64,000 bases of DNA from Zonotrichia leucophrys gambelii. Taxonomy: Eukaryota > Chordata > Aves > Passeriformes > Passerellidae. Numbering within the stretch: position 1 is the first letter of the stretch; every line of letters begins with the position of its first letter. The position numbers and the translations under genes were made by a program. The notes below the pieces were generated by a model. It made no database searches. It was not told the origin of the DNA and saw only the letters and a program-made list of their open reading frames with translations. Positions 29,935 through 41,146 of this stretch are shown here, one piece after another. The DNA lies in the NCBI RefSeq assembly GCF_028769735.1, contig NC_088170.1, positions 53,973,585 through 54,037,584 of the forward strand, given 5' to 3'.

Positions 29935-32900
29935 GCCCAACAAGACTTCCAAGTTAAACAATTTCTCCATCTTAAACATTTTGTCCATCTCTTGCTTGCA
30001 TGCATGTCAACCAATAATACAGATGGTTTAAAAATGGAACTATTATATTCAGGGCACAGAGAGGATGGGATAAGAAATGAATACAAAGCTCTGAAACACT
30101 ATACAAGAACAACATTTACTGTTACTCCACATACAAATGCTTATCTTCATAAGGACAATTTTTTCTCTATGGCATTTACTCAGGAATCTCAGGCTTCCAA
30201 AAAATCTTTATTCAAAAGCTCAAATGGAATATATAATGTTTTAACATTTTCAGACAAAATTCCTAGAAGAAAATATTAAAACTAACTCGCTCAGTGAAGA
30301 CATAAAATCCGATTAAGACGCCGGTAATTTGAGTACAGCATGAATGCAGCAGCTAAGTTATCTCCCTTTTTGAAATGGTGTAATTCAGGGTAAGGATGTA
30401 TATGTGCCAGCTGATACCACAGAGTAAGAGATGCCCCATAAATCATAAAATAGTTACTATTTCTGTACCACTCTAAAGATATCCAGGCTTCCAAACTTAA
30501 TTTTTAAGGCTCAGGCACTCATACAAACCTCCTGCTGAATTATTAAGCTCCATACGAGTCACTGCACAGGCACACAATTATTCATTCCCTTTTTCCATTG
30601 TCTTCCTTTAAATTAATAAAAATAATGATACAAGACCCAAAACAAACAAGCTGCTTACTAGTTTATTGAGAAAAACAAACAAACTTACACATCTGTTCCA
30701 CTGCAGGCAGGCGGCTTCATTTGAGGTTAAATACTTGCTACTCAAACTTAATGAGATGATTGTATCTAAGGAAAAGAAGAAAGTAATTACTTTTATTATT
30801 TTTTAAACACATTAACTGTCACAGTGGCGACTCATGGGATGTTTCAAATTTCTCTTTAGGTGACAGCTCCAGGAGCTGCACTTACATGACTCTCATCTTT
30901 TTTCAAATCTCTAGCCCTCACAGCTTTCAAGAAAAATGAGACATTATCACTTGTAGAGCTCCAAAGCAAAATAAAACTTAAAAACATAATACAAACCCCT
31001 CAGATGATTGCTAAGACAAAATTTTAAAGTAAAATTTTTGTATTTATTTTAGCACTACTCTATTTTTTATGCTTATGCTGAATGAAACAGAGTCTACATT
31101 ACATGCAAGATTTCAAAGGAGCTTGCTGGCACCTTGCCATGCACTACAGGATTCACCTTGTTGCACTTTCTCTTCCTCAGCTAAACATATTGCTTATACG
31201 CTGCACCAACCACGTGTATGAATCAACATGCAATAGCACAGAATCAACACAAGATTATAATTCCCCACGTATGAGAAAGGAGCGATTGCAAGTGGAGCAT
31301 ATTAGATCACGTATTTTGACTTAGCAACTAAACAGACCAAAGAAGTCTATTGCAGGACACCTTTTCTGAGTTTTGCAACTTCAGTCCCACTGATCTCATC
31401 AATGTATAGACATGAGTGCCATAGTGCACAGGACTCAGTACACTGAAAAAACCCAACCCAACAAACCAAGAAAACATTCTGCCACCTTACAAAATCCATA
31501 ATCTACAAGCATTCTCTCTGATATTACAGTGATTACTCTTCTTAACCAGACTGAGATGTTTAACACTACATAAATATAGACACACACATGCATATATATC
31601 CACACTTAGGGTTTTTTTCTTCAGGAAGGAGATCACCTCTCAGAGGGCAAACAGTCCTGATGACTGGCCTAGTGTGCCTTATGAAATGAACTAGGTGTCA
31701 CTTCTCTTACTGACGTTTTTTACTTAAAAACACTCCTATAGTGCCTCTTAAGCAATTGAACACCTCCAGAGCTGTGCTGCTGGCTAATTTGACTGTTGAG
31801 GTCCTGTAGCTATCCCTATTACAGCAACATTTAAATAATGTATGCAGAGGGGAAGGTGCCAGCCAAGGAGACACAGACCCACCAGGGGCACGGTGCTCAG
31901 CGGAGCAGTTAGGGAACTCTCCTCAGATGTGCATTAAGCTCCTCAGGCAAAGCAGGGAAATGAACCTGCCTCTCCCACATTCCTTGCAAGTGCCAGAGCC
32001 ATCAGACTACAGGCAAAATAAAGTACAAATATGCATCTTTATGCTCCCTGATATCTTTAAAAAATACCAGAACCCCTCAAGTCTTCCATTTTCCCCCTCT
32101 CTAATTTGTTAAAGATGACTATAGTTTCAAGCCCAGCCAAACATTCTGTTCAATTCAAATTAATGTTTGGGTTTTCTTGATTGCTTATTTTTGTGAGAAG
32201 AATAACAAAGAAAAGGTAATTTTTTCTGGATCACAGATTACTTTATTTAGAGGCAGACACTGATTCAGCATATAGAATTACAGCAACAGGTAAGCAGAAT
32301 AACTACTGAAAAGCCACTTAACCTATTTTGAGTAAAACAGGCACAAATTCTTTGATCATTGTCACATGAGAGAAATACATTATGAAATATCTTGTCCCAT
32401 GTATTTTGCAAATAATTGCAAAAAAGTATTGCTAAAATGTTTAGCTGTTAAAAATTCTATTTTCAGCCTTGATTTTCAAGCTAATGAGTAAACCCCAGAA
32501 CTGGCTTTTATATTAAATATACAGAAATTCTGAACAGTCACTGCAAAAATTACTTTAACACATCACAGGAAAAACGTTATCTGTAGGACACCAGTGAATG
32601 CAAACTAGAAGTAAAGAAAAAAAAAAAACTCCAACAACCTTTCACACAGCTGTAACAAAAAAACTAGTAACCTTCTAAACCTTCAGAAAGGGATTGTCCA
32701 ACTCTACAAGTCTTTAAACAACAAAGGGGGAAGGGAAAGAGCTGAGAGATGGAAAGGACACAACCGCACAGTAATTGCTAAAGAAAGCACACAGGTTGTG
32801 AGTTTACATAAAGATTATAGTAATATAATAATATTTCTTATGTCAACATCCACTGAAAACCAGTCTTAGACTATAGAAAATACTCATAGCTCACCTTCCA

Positions 32901-33034
32901 ATATGTTGTTCAATATAAAAAAAAAAAAAATCACTATGTATCCTGAATCATCATACTGGAATGAAAAGAAGGGCCTTAAAAACCAAGTTATTTCCCTGTT
33001 GTTGCTTTAACAGCCAATCATATTGAGTTCTATC

Positions 33035-33206
33035 TCATCACAAAAAAAACAACAAACCAAACAACCAAACCACAACCCCAAACCTAAACCAATACTACCA
33101 TGATTAAACTATATATCACACTTCATTTGGGACAGAATTCCTTTGCTTCAGCAAACAAACAAACAAAAAAACCCTGAAACCAAACCAAACAAACAAACAC
33201 ACAAAA
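33035..33206 (+). repeat. A/C-rich low-complexity region with CAAA units
   Basis: There are several stretches of CAAA/CCAAA units (for example 33150-33206) amid A/C-rich text. It is simple-sequence DNA without coding potential. Confidence 0.7.
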
Positions 33207-35157
33207 AGCACAAAAAATTATGATAAAAGCTTTAGTTTTTCTTACTTCTTGACCTGAGAGCTTTAAACTCTAGATTTCATTTGAAAGCTACCATTAGGCC
33301 ACATATAAATTTTTCATTAACTGGCTGAAATGAAACAATTCCATAGCTGTAAATTGACCAGTACTGAGGATGCCAGTAACAAATACAAAATAAAATAGTC
33401 AAGGATGTGCAGAAAACAAGGCACATCTGTCATATAAGAACTCTTTCTTTGTGAAGTCTGTTTTGAAAGTATACACTACAACAGGTAGCACTATGTAAAT
33501 TTATGTTGATACCACTAAAATACAAAGATCGTCCCTGCTTCAGAAAAAATGTCAGTCACGAGTTAAACACTCTGCTCCATGCAGTGCAAAATTCCCCACG
33601 AAACTATCTATAATATTCTTTTCTATATAAAACTCAGCCAATACACATGTATCATCATGTTATTTACATATGGCTGATTATTTTAAGTGCTCATTACAGG
33701 GGCAACCACACAGCAAAACATGCTCCCTTTGAAGATTAAACTCTTTTAAAATTAAAAGCAAGCTGCAAAAAAACAGGATTTACAAACCCCCCCTCTAAAT
33801 ATTCTTCACTGTGAATGGCAATAAAATGCAGCAAGCTGTTGGGAAATACAACATGTACATTCTTTAATTCAAACTTCCTCAGAGGAAAAAAGAATCTCTC
33901 AGAAGTTAATGTATTTAGGAGTCTAAAAACTAAAAGAGAACAAATTCCAAGAAAAAGGGAGAAGAACACAGAAAGATCGGCAGGCTCAAAGGCTACTTCC
34001 TTCTGTAATACACAGTTTTTGAAAGTATTTGATAGGATATTCTACTTTAGTGGATGGACAGTTTTAAATAAACATATAAAATTCTGTTGCCCTCCTGTAT
34101 TTTCCAAGGCCCTGTCAAAAGTCTTAGTGATGCGCTAATACTTATTGAAGAAGACCCCCTCTGCACTACCCACCTGTGACACTGGCTGTTCTGCAAACAC
34201 AGATTCTTGCTCTGGACATTTACTGTCTCACTATAAAATCAGCCATAGCAAGGGGAAGCAGTAGATAGAGAGGCTGCAGCAGACAAGGTAACAGAAAGAC
34301 AGCAAACCTTACTCTAAGCTCATCCTGCTGTTCTACACTTTGCCTCTCACATTATCAATGAGGATGCTGTACCTGTTACAATTTTGCCTTATACAGACCT
34401 CACGAATGAGTGGTTTGGCTGCTTAAAGAAACACTCTCAAAGGTACTGGCAAAAGCAGGGTTTAATATAGATACGTGAAAATGCAACTTTACAGAGTTCA
34501 GTGGCAAGGTTCACACTACTACTTACTACACAGACTAAAGCATGCAAAGGAAGATCAAATAAACAATTTGGAATGATTTACACAAAAGCAGTAAGACTGC
34601 AAAGGATATGGGGTGGAAAGATAAGGGTGCAGAAGGATTTAGCAGCACTTAAAACTTGAGTACTTTGACAATTACAAAGTGGTTTGATAATTTTCACAAC
34701 TATAACAATGACTTAACTATGGATTCAAAATATTAACATTTGTATCACAATCAATTCACATACACAGAGGTAAATGGTGTATACACCTATTTATATGTAC
34801 ATAAAGGCTAATATGAAAAATTCCCCTTGAATTCATTACAATATGACAAATCCCTTTGCATTTCCCAACAGGCAATGGTTGCATCTTGAGGAACACCTAG
34901 ATGGAGGGAGAGGGGCTGACAGTCCTTGAGTACCACAAACTTAAGGGTTTGTGAGCTCTGGGGGGTGCTGGTCCAGGCAAGCCCAAACAACATCACTTAG
35001 GACTGCTGTTTAGAGGGTCAGAGGATGACTGACTCTGGCCATCAGTAACCCTCCTTCCCAACCATAAATCAAGTCAGTAAGTAGTAAGCTTTTCTCCCCA
35101 AAGTGCAGTAACAATGGTACTGTTCCACTCGGGCTACAGCCAGGTAAATGGTTTACC

Positions 35158-35199
35158 AAGGCTACAAGAGGTAATTGCTTATCCTTTGTTTCCCACCTT
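35158..35199 (+). repeat. 42-base perfect direct repeat, copy 1
   Basis: This block starts AAGGCTACAAGAGG and ends TTTCCCACCTT. It is identical, base for base, to 38399-38440, about 3.24 kb away. Similarity stops abruptly on both sides. It lies in ZBED4 intron 1, left of the CpG island. I do not recognise it as a known repeat family. Confidence 0.95.
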
Positions 35200-37208
35200 C
35201 ATCATGCCAGAGCTCCTGGTGTGACCAGGGAGTGCCCTGCAGCCCAACTGGTACAGTCAAGGGACACTTCACCACTCAGCTGGTTTGGTCAGGGCTCACC
35301 AGGAGCTTCCAAGAAGGCAGAGTAGTCACAAGGATGGGGGCGTTACACCACAAGAAGTAAAAGAGTTATTGTTATGTAACAGTACAAATGTTTAGAAAAC
35401 TTTTATCTGAGATGCTTAGTTTAGATACTTCATTTTACTTATTCTCAATCAATTCTTACATTTGACTGCTCTGAAGAACTCCTATGGAATAAATTCCTCA
35501 ACATCTGTCAAAGCTGCAATGTACTAGCAACATAAAGTACCAAAGCAGACACACATCCAACTGTACAAAAACTGTCAGCACCTTGCCTGTTGGTCTTATA
35601 CCTAGTGGACAGCACCCAAATTCTTAAAGTGCACAAAAGAATTTATTTTGTTTTGAACACATTTTTTTTCCTCTGCAAAACCAGTCTCCATAGTGAATAA
35701 TAACGAGACTGCCCTTGCCCAGTATTTGCACAAACACAGGCTTCCTAGCAGCAGCACAGTATTTTGGGGATAGTTGATAAAGTCTTCCAGACTTCACTCC
35801 CCCCAGTATATAAGCCACTAATGTCCTCTCAAGGGTGCATGCCTGCTCTTAAAGTGAAACACTGCATTAGTGGAGATAACCTTTAGGAGAAAAGTGCTGT
35901 GCTCATGCTCTTGAAAAGCAACACAGGTACACATGTATAGTGGGCCATAAAGACAACAACATGTAAGGGAAGTCTGGAAAGTACATTCATATTGTGGGGG
36001 CTTGAAATACTTTATTTGCTTAGTATTATAAGCGTAGCATGACAGCTCATGCTAAATTACTGAAATTTCTCTAAGGACCCCCCCCAGAAACAGGACTGCT
36101 TCTAACACATAAGCAAAATAGAGAAAGGTCTCTACACTGCAAAGCCTAACTCTACTAAACTTAGCAATAATAAATAGAATCACCATTAATGCAAGACTCA
36201 TCAACCTTTCAGCACAATAATACATGTTTTTATACTTTTAGTAGGCTGTATATGCAGCAGACAACTTTAAGTGCATCGGACACCCTGAGAACTCCAGTAA
36301 GCATTCTAACACAAGCCCTCTAACATCAGCAGCTGTCTCAGTGTAGATCTAGACTCTGCAAAAGACATTTTTAAGCAAAAATTACCACGCCCCAAGCAGA
36401 AAACGAGAGCAGCACTACATGAAAACTAAATTCTGCACTCTTCCGAGACACCATTCTTGAGCGACTATGCCCAGGAGGGATGGCTGGAACTTCACTGCAG
36501 ACACACAAGCACAGACGCGGTGCTTATACCGCGGCCGAAGCCGCTGGCAGGCGCCTGTCCACCTCGTGTCCTGTTTCTCGGGGGGGAAAGGCTTTTTAGG
36601 AATTCCCGGGCTTTCCGGTCCCGGCACCCGTGTCGGGAGCCCGTACCCGAGGCGGTCTCCGGTCGCGGGCTCGCACCTGAGGAGGGGGACGGGTTCTGCA
36701 CGCCGGGGCTGCCCGGGCCATCTTGGGTCGGGATGGCAGCAGCCACATGGTCACCGCTCCCTCCCGGGCCCGGCTCCTGCGGCCCCGCCAGGTGGGCGCG
36801 GGCGCTCAGCGCCGCCGGGTCCCGCCGCCCCGGCCCGGCCCGGCCCGCGCACAGCCCGGGGGTTCGAGGCGCACCCGGCGCCGCGGCGGGCACCCCTCCT
36901 CGGGCGTGGGGCGGCGGGGTCTGCCGGGCGGCCCGGGACAACACCGAACCCCTGGGCACCGGCGACCTCCGTCCACCGGGCCGTCCGGGCCCCCTGCGGG
37001 GCCCCGCAGACAATAGAGCCGGCACCGCGGGCCTGGTTCCCGGCTTCCTGCACTACCCCGCCGCCACACGCCCCCTCCCCGGCCTAGCGGCGCTGTCCCG
37101 CGGGCGTTCCCGGGAGGGACAAGGCGCCGCCGGGCCCGGGACGCAGGTCCCGAGCCGCGCAAGGCACCGAGGCCGCCGAGGCCAAACGCGGCGGTGGCGG
37201 GCACGGGA

Positions 37209-37227
37209 GGGGGGGGGGGGGGGGGGG
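37209..37227 (+). repeat. G19 homopolymer
   Basis: This is an uninterrupted run of 19 G (C on the ZBED4 strand) within the CpG island, 66 bases beyond the predicted exon 1 donor, inside the intron. It has high G-quadruplex potential and its length is prone to sequencing error. Confidence 0.9.
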
Positions 37228-37292
37228 TGCGGGACCAGAGAGCCGTACCGCCCAGCCCGGCGCCCTCCCGGTGCCGGAACAGTGCCACTCAC

Positions 37293-37540
37293 CTCCCCGG
37301 GCGGCCGCCGCGGGGGAAACCGGAGGTCGCCGCTGCCGCCGCCCGGCCGGGCCCGAAGGAGTTAAGAGGAAGGGCCGGGCGAGCCCGTCCCATTCATTAC
37401 CCGGCGCTTTGTCTCCGCCGCCGCCGCGGCGCTGAGCAGCTGCCCCGGCTCGGCCGCCGCGGGCGCGGGGCGCAGGCGCGGGGGGCGGCGCCACGCACGG
37501 CGCGCGACATGTCAGCGCGCCGGGCCGCAAAATGGCGGCT
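37293..37540 (-). other. ZBED4: Predicted ZBED4 non-coding first exon (5' end approximate)
   Basis: The exon would end at 37293, immediately before the strong minus-strand donor GTGAGT. Its start is set loosely by the CpG-dense core and the YY1-type motif at 37529-37539, and no single start site can be read off. All ZBED4 protein is encoded downstream, so this exon would be entirely 5' UTR. Confidence 0.45.
37529..37539 (+). promoter_or_regulatory. YY1-type motif
   Basis: AAAATGGCGGC matches the well-known YY1 consensus AANATGGCGGC, which is common close to start sites of CpG-island promoters. Occupancy is inferred. Confidence 0.6.
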
Positions 37541-38398
37541 GCGGGGTGTCCTCGCACCCGCGTCCCGGCGGTGCCCCAGGCGGGCCGGGGCCCGACACCG
37601 GCCTTCTCCGCAAGGGTGCGGCCGCTGGTCGCTGCACTCCGCTTCGTTCCTGGGGCGGCTGAGGGCGGTGGCTGTGCGGGCGGCGGGCCGGGGTCGGAGT
37701 GTTTCCTGCGGTGCTTCAGGCCCGGCGATGCCTCCAGGGTCTCTGCCGCGCCTTCCCCGGGAGCCGCGGGCGGGCGCTGCGCATTCCCCATGGGCCGGCC
37801 GGGAGAGGCTTTCCTGGGCATCGCTCCGCTGGGGCGGGCACGGACACGCTGTTCCGAGCGCAGCCCTCGCCCTGTCAGGAATTTAGCCTCCGTTGTTCGT
37901 ATCCGCAGTTAAACCCACCTTGATGGGTATGCGTGATCTGAGGCACAGCGGGTTTGGTTCTGAGCGCTGCTTTGATGTACTGAGTCTGCCTCGGGAGGGG
38001 CGCTTGGCGTGGCGCTCGAGTCTCACCTGAGCATTTTAGGGAAGGATTATCAGGGCTGAAGAGAATGCAATGCGCTGGTTCAGGGAAATAGTGCCCGCTC
38101 TATGCTTAAGGTCCTCTTCTGGATAAAGCTCCTCCGGTTCCGGTGTTCGGTTGTAGGTCGGTGTTTTTCTTCTCCGATTGCAAAACATTGGTTGAGGTTA
38201 TCAATGGGCCGAGTGATCCACGCTTTTCAGGAGGGGTGGAGAAGGGTGGTTTGTTGGTCCTTTTGATGTATGTCATTTCTCCGGAGAGCTGTGTGAGATA
38301 TAATCTGCTGTGATTGTCACATTTGTTGTGAAATTCCCAGTGGATTGATTGTCAAATTCCCAGTCGTAGATTTCACTTTCTTTGCCTTAAGTGTTGGT

Positions 38399-38440
38399 AA
38401 GGCTACAAGAGGTAATTGCTTATCCTTTGTTTCCCACCTT
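38399..38440 (+). repeat. 42-base perfect direct repeat, copy 2
   Basis: Identical to 35158-35199. This copy is framed by a short inverted repeat: TTGGTAAGG at its left edge (from 38394) and CCTTTACCAA at its right edge (to about 38446), complementary apart from one extra T. It lies just outside the ZBED4 CpG island. Confidence 0.95.
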
Positions 38441-38940
38441 TACCAATTTACAGTACTGGTTTGAAAACAATGTTAAATTTTAGATTAAGGTAGTGTTTAG
38501 AGAGACCATGCTTAAGCGAGTCCTTGCTTTTTGATCTGACTTATTTTCATCAGTTAATTTTCTTTTTTTTTTCTTTGTAATTTGAACAGATTTCGTAACG
38601 AGTGTTTTTGTTGGAATATATGGCAGTATATGAAGAGATCAGTTGATAGCTTTTTGATTTGGAATAGCTCTTCAGCATTCTGCCATATTAGGTGTATGTT
38701 TGTACTTAAGTACTGGTGTGATTTTCTAAATGGATTCTGCCAGTCAACATACAGTAAATGGTCTGTTGTGGTTAAAACTTCTTTGGAAATCTCATGTCAA
38801 GTTGTTTTTTTTTATTTATTATTCATACACTACTCAAACTCCCGACAAAATAGCTGTTACACTGTGTGCAGGCAGTCCTTTGTTCCTTTTTATTTTTTAA
38901 TTTACATTTTCTTTTTATTGGTAGAGTTCAGCTGTATCAG

Positions 38941-38995
38941 TGTGTATATATATGTATATTCAGACAATATTACATATATATATAGTATATGTATT
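38941..38995. repeat. TA-rich microsatellite-like patch
   Basis: Alternating TA/TG stretches are interrupted by a short unique segment. It is low complexity and non-coding. Confidence 0.7.
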
Positions 38996-41113
38996 AGTTA
39001 CTATGGGTGACTGATACCAAAGTGATTTGAGGTTTTTTGGACTTGCTCAGTTTCCACTGCTCCAAAGTGCAGTTATATGAATAGAACTGCTTAAACATGA
39101 AGTTTGATCTTGGCTAGATCTGCCAGCTAGACACAGTAATAGAGGTGTGAGAGTTTGTTAAGAAGTCTATCACCAATCTGTTGACAGGAAATTACAGCAG
39201 TGATGATAGCAACAATTGTTATTATTAGTATTGAAATACGTCACCTCATAAAGCATCTTTTAGAGAACTATAAAACTGCAACAGTTGGAATGACATAGTT
39301 AATGCTTATCACAATATTATGGAAAGGTTAAGTATCAGAGTGTGCTTTGTTAACTGCCTTTTTTAACAGCTGTGATTTTGGAGAATTTCACAATTTATAG
39401 TTGAAAATTTTACAGTAAATTAAAAAAGACTCGAAATTAATTTTGCATTTTTGCACTGCATGTTGCTCTTTCTGTAATCACCTCCTCTCTGTATCTCTTC
39501 ATTTTTTCATACATCCTATTCTGAAAATTTCCTTAAGGGTTAGGGAAGTTGAGATTAATGAAAGTTAATTATTTCTTTAAATTATCTTTTAGGTGGCTTG
39601 AGAACCAATCAGTGATTCTGTATATAATCTACAAGTGTATATCACAGATTGAGTGAAATAACTGGAATTTTTCTGCTCTTCTTTTTTAACAAAAATACAC
39701 CAGAAACTCAAGAAATCGGATCTTAAAAATCTGAGCAAAGCTGGATCCAAGAGCATCTTCTCACAACCAACCAAGTAATGTGATGAATAAAACAGAGGTG
39801 GTGAACTGATGACAGGCAAAAGAAAGAGTAAGTAACTGCAATTCCTAGAGAAGGCTCCCGACTGCCAGCTTGTGGTGAATGTAGCAGCACTGGTGTGGTG
39901 ATAGTCTGAGGATACAGATTTTCCATAAAGGTTGCAGTCTGAGGTGTAAGTATGTAAAAGAACATAGTCATTTAGGAAGACAGATAATTAGGAAAATCTG
40001 CGAGGCATCCTGACAGGAAAAACCCAAAACTTCCATTATTTAACTTCAGAAGAGTGACTTTTTTTCTTTGATTTTTCCTCCATTTATGCATTTACAATCT
40101 TGTTATCTGTTTCAGATATTGTGAATAAACATCTTTATTTGCATGGTTAACTGAACCTGGCATGAATTAAAAGTGATATGATATTAAATGAATATGAAGA
40201 AGTAATTTCTCACTCCAGTTCCTGGAGCAAAGTGCAAGTATCTGGCTCTCCATGTTTTGTAGAATAGCAGAAATCTAGCAGACCATGCTTCCAAGGAAAT
40301 TGTTCGGGTTCTCTGGAAAAAAGCTATTACAGGTTCAGAGAAGAAAGAAACCACTTATGTAGCTGTAAGTAACCATCTCTCTGTCATTCTCAGTATTGGG
40401 GTATACTTTGAACTTGGAAGGCTCTCAGGGAGGCTATAGCAAGAGCCTAAGACATGTTGGAAACTAAATTAAATTCTTGTATCCTATCCTACTGTGACAG
40501 AACTTAAAGTATGCCTTCAATACGCCTATTTCAATATTATGTTATTAGCCAAATGTAGATGTTTAGTGCTGCAGACAGAGTTTTGTGTGTTGTTGTCCCA
40601 GGGTCTCTCCAGTCATCAGGCTGTTCATCTTAATCTAATTTTATTACTTCCTCCATTCCATTTCTTCCTTGGCAGTAAACATAATGTTGGTACTGCAGTG
40701 ATAAATTGATGTAGTTCTGTCTTTCTACTTTTGTATTCGTTTGGAAATGCTAAATGTTGGTAATAACAGTGTAGTTAGTAGTGTTGATGTCGTTACCTTG
40801 TTTTAGCAAAATTGAGCACTTAGTATTTATCTCCAAACCTTCTCTGGTATGGTTATTTTCACTCAAACGTTTGGTTTCACCTCTAGTAACTTCTGCATCA
40901 GTGATGCATTTTCCATATGAAGTCATGAAGACAAAAACTACATTAAGAGATTACAGTTTTTAAATAAAGCAGAAAGTTACAGATTTTCATATGCACTGAG
41001 GTAATACATTTAATAAAATAATCTCCTTTCCTCCTTGTGTAGACTCCAGCCTCTTCCAGAATCCTATCCAGGCAATGTCAGCTTAATGATCAAAACCTTA
41101 AAATAGAGGTCAG

Positions 41114-41146
41114 AAGTACTAAATTTGGATGTCCAATTTAGTACTT
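41114..41146. repeat. Quasi-palindrome / hairpin with 15-bp stem
   Basis: The left arm AAGTACTAAATTTGGA and the right arm TCCAATTTAGTACTT are reverse complements except for one extra T in the left arm. Only TG lies between them. It is a cruciform-capable sequence or a template-switch footprint. The two-base loop argues against a microRNA. Confidence 0.85.

Larger units (their letters stand above)
16475..37290 (-). other. ZBED4: Large first intron of ZBED4
   Basis: This is about 20.8 kb between the predicted donor at 37291-37292 and the acceptor near 16473. It holds three CR1 copies (18098-18195, 20353-20590, 29550-29934), AT-rich micro-repeats (22041-22124, 22772-22820, 26866-26909, 33035-33206), A-runs, and one copy of a 42-base repeat (35158-35199). 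No ORF here looks like a real protein. Alternative non-coding 5' exons could exist but cannot be seen without RNA evidence. Confidence 0.6.
36430..37920 (-). promoter_or_regulatory. ZBED4: CpG island with probable ZBED4 promoter
   Basis: This is a block of very high G+C and dense CpG in AT-rich surroundings, located where a conserved upstream non-coding exon of ZBED4 would be expected. On the minus strand it contains a strong donor (GAG|GTGAGT, GT at 37291-37292) and a second good one (CAG|GTGAGA, GT at 38025-38026) just outside. A YY1-type motif (AAAATGGCGGC) sits at 37529-37539, and an NRF1-like GCGCAGGCGC near 37471. There is no TATA box, so the start site is probably dispersed. Long open frames in all directions here are a by-product of few stop codons. 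Confidence 0.7.

Noticed and set aside
36855..36868. GGTTCGAG, resembling a tRNA B box
   Set aside because: It has no matching A box or cloverleaf, and the surroundings are CpG-island sequence.
36457..37912. Several long overlapping ORFs on both strands (up to about 300 codons)
   Set aside because: They lie in a CpG island where stop codons are rare. They overlap in many frames, are built of Pro/Arg/Gly/Ala, and match no family I know.
38582..39010. 142-codon ORF on the plus strand
   Set aside because: It is AT-rich, Tyr/Phe/Ile-biased, ends in a TA-repeat, and has no recognisable domain or splice context. It is probably chance.
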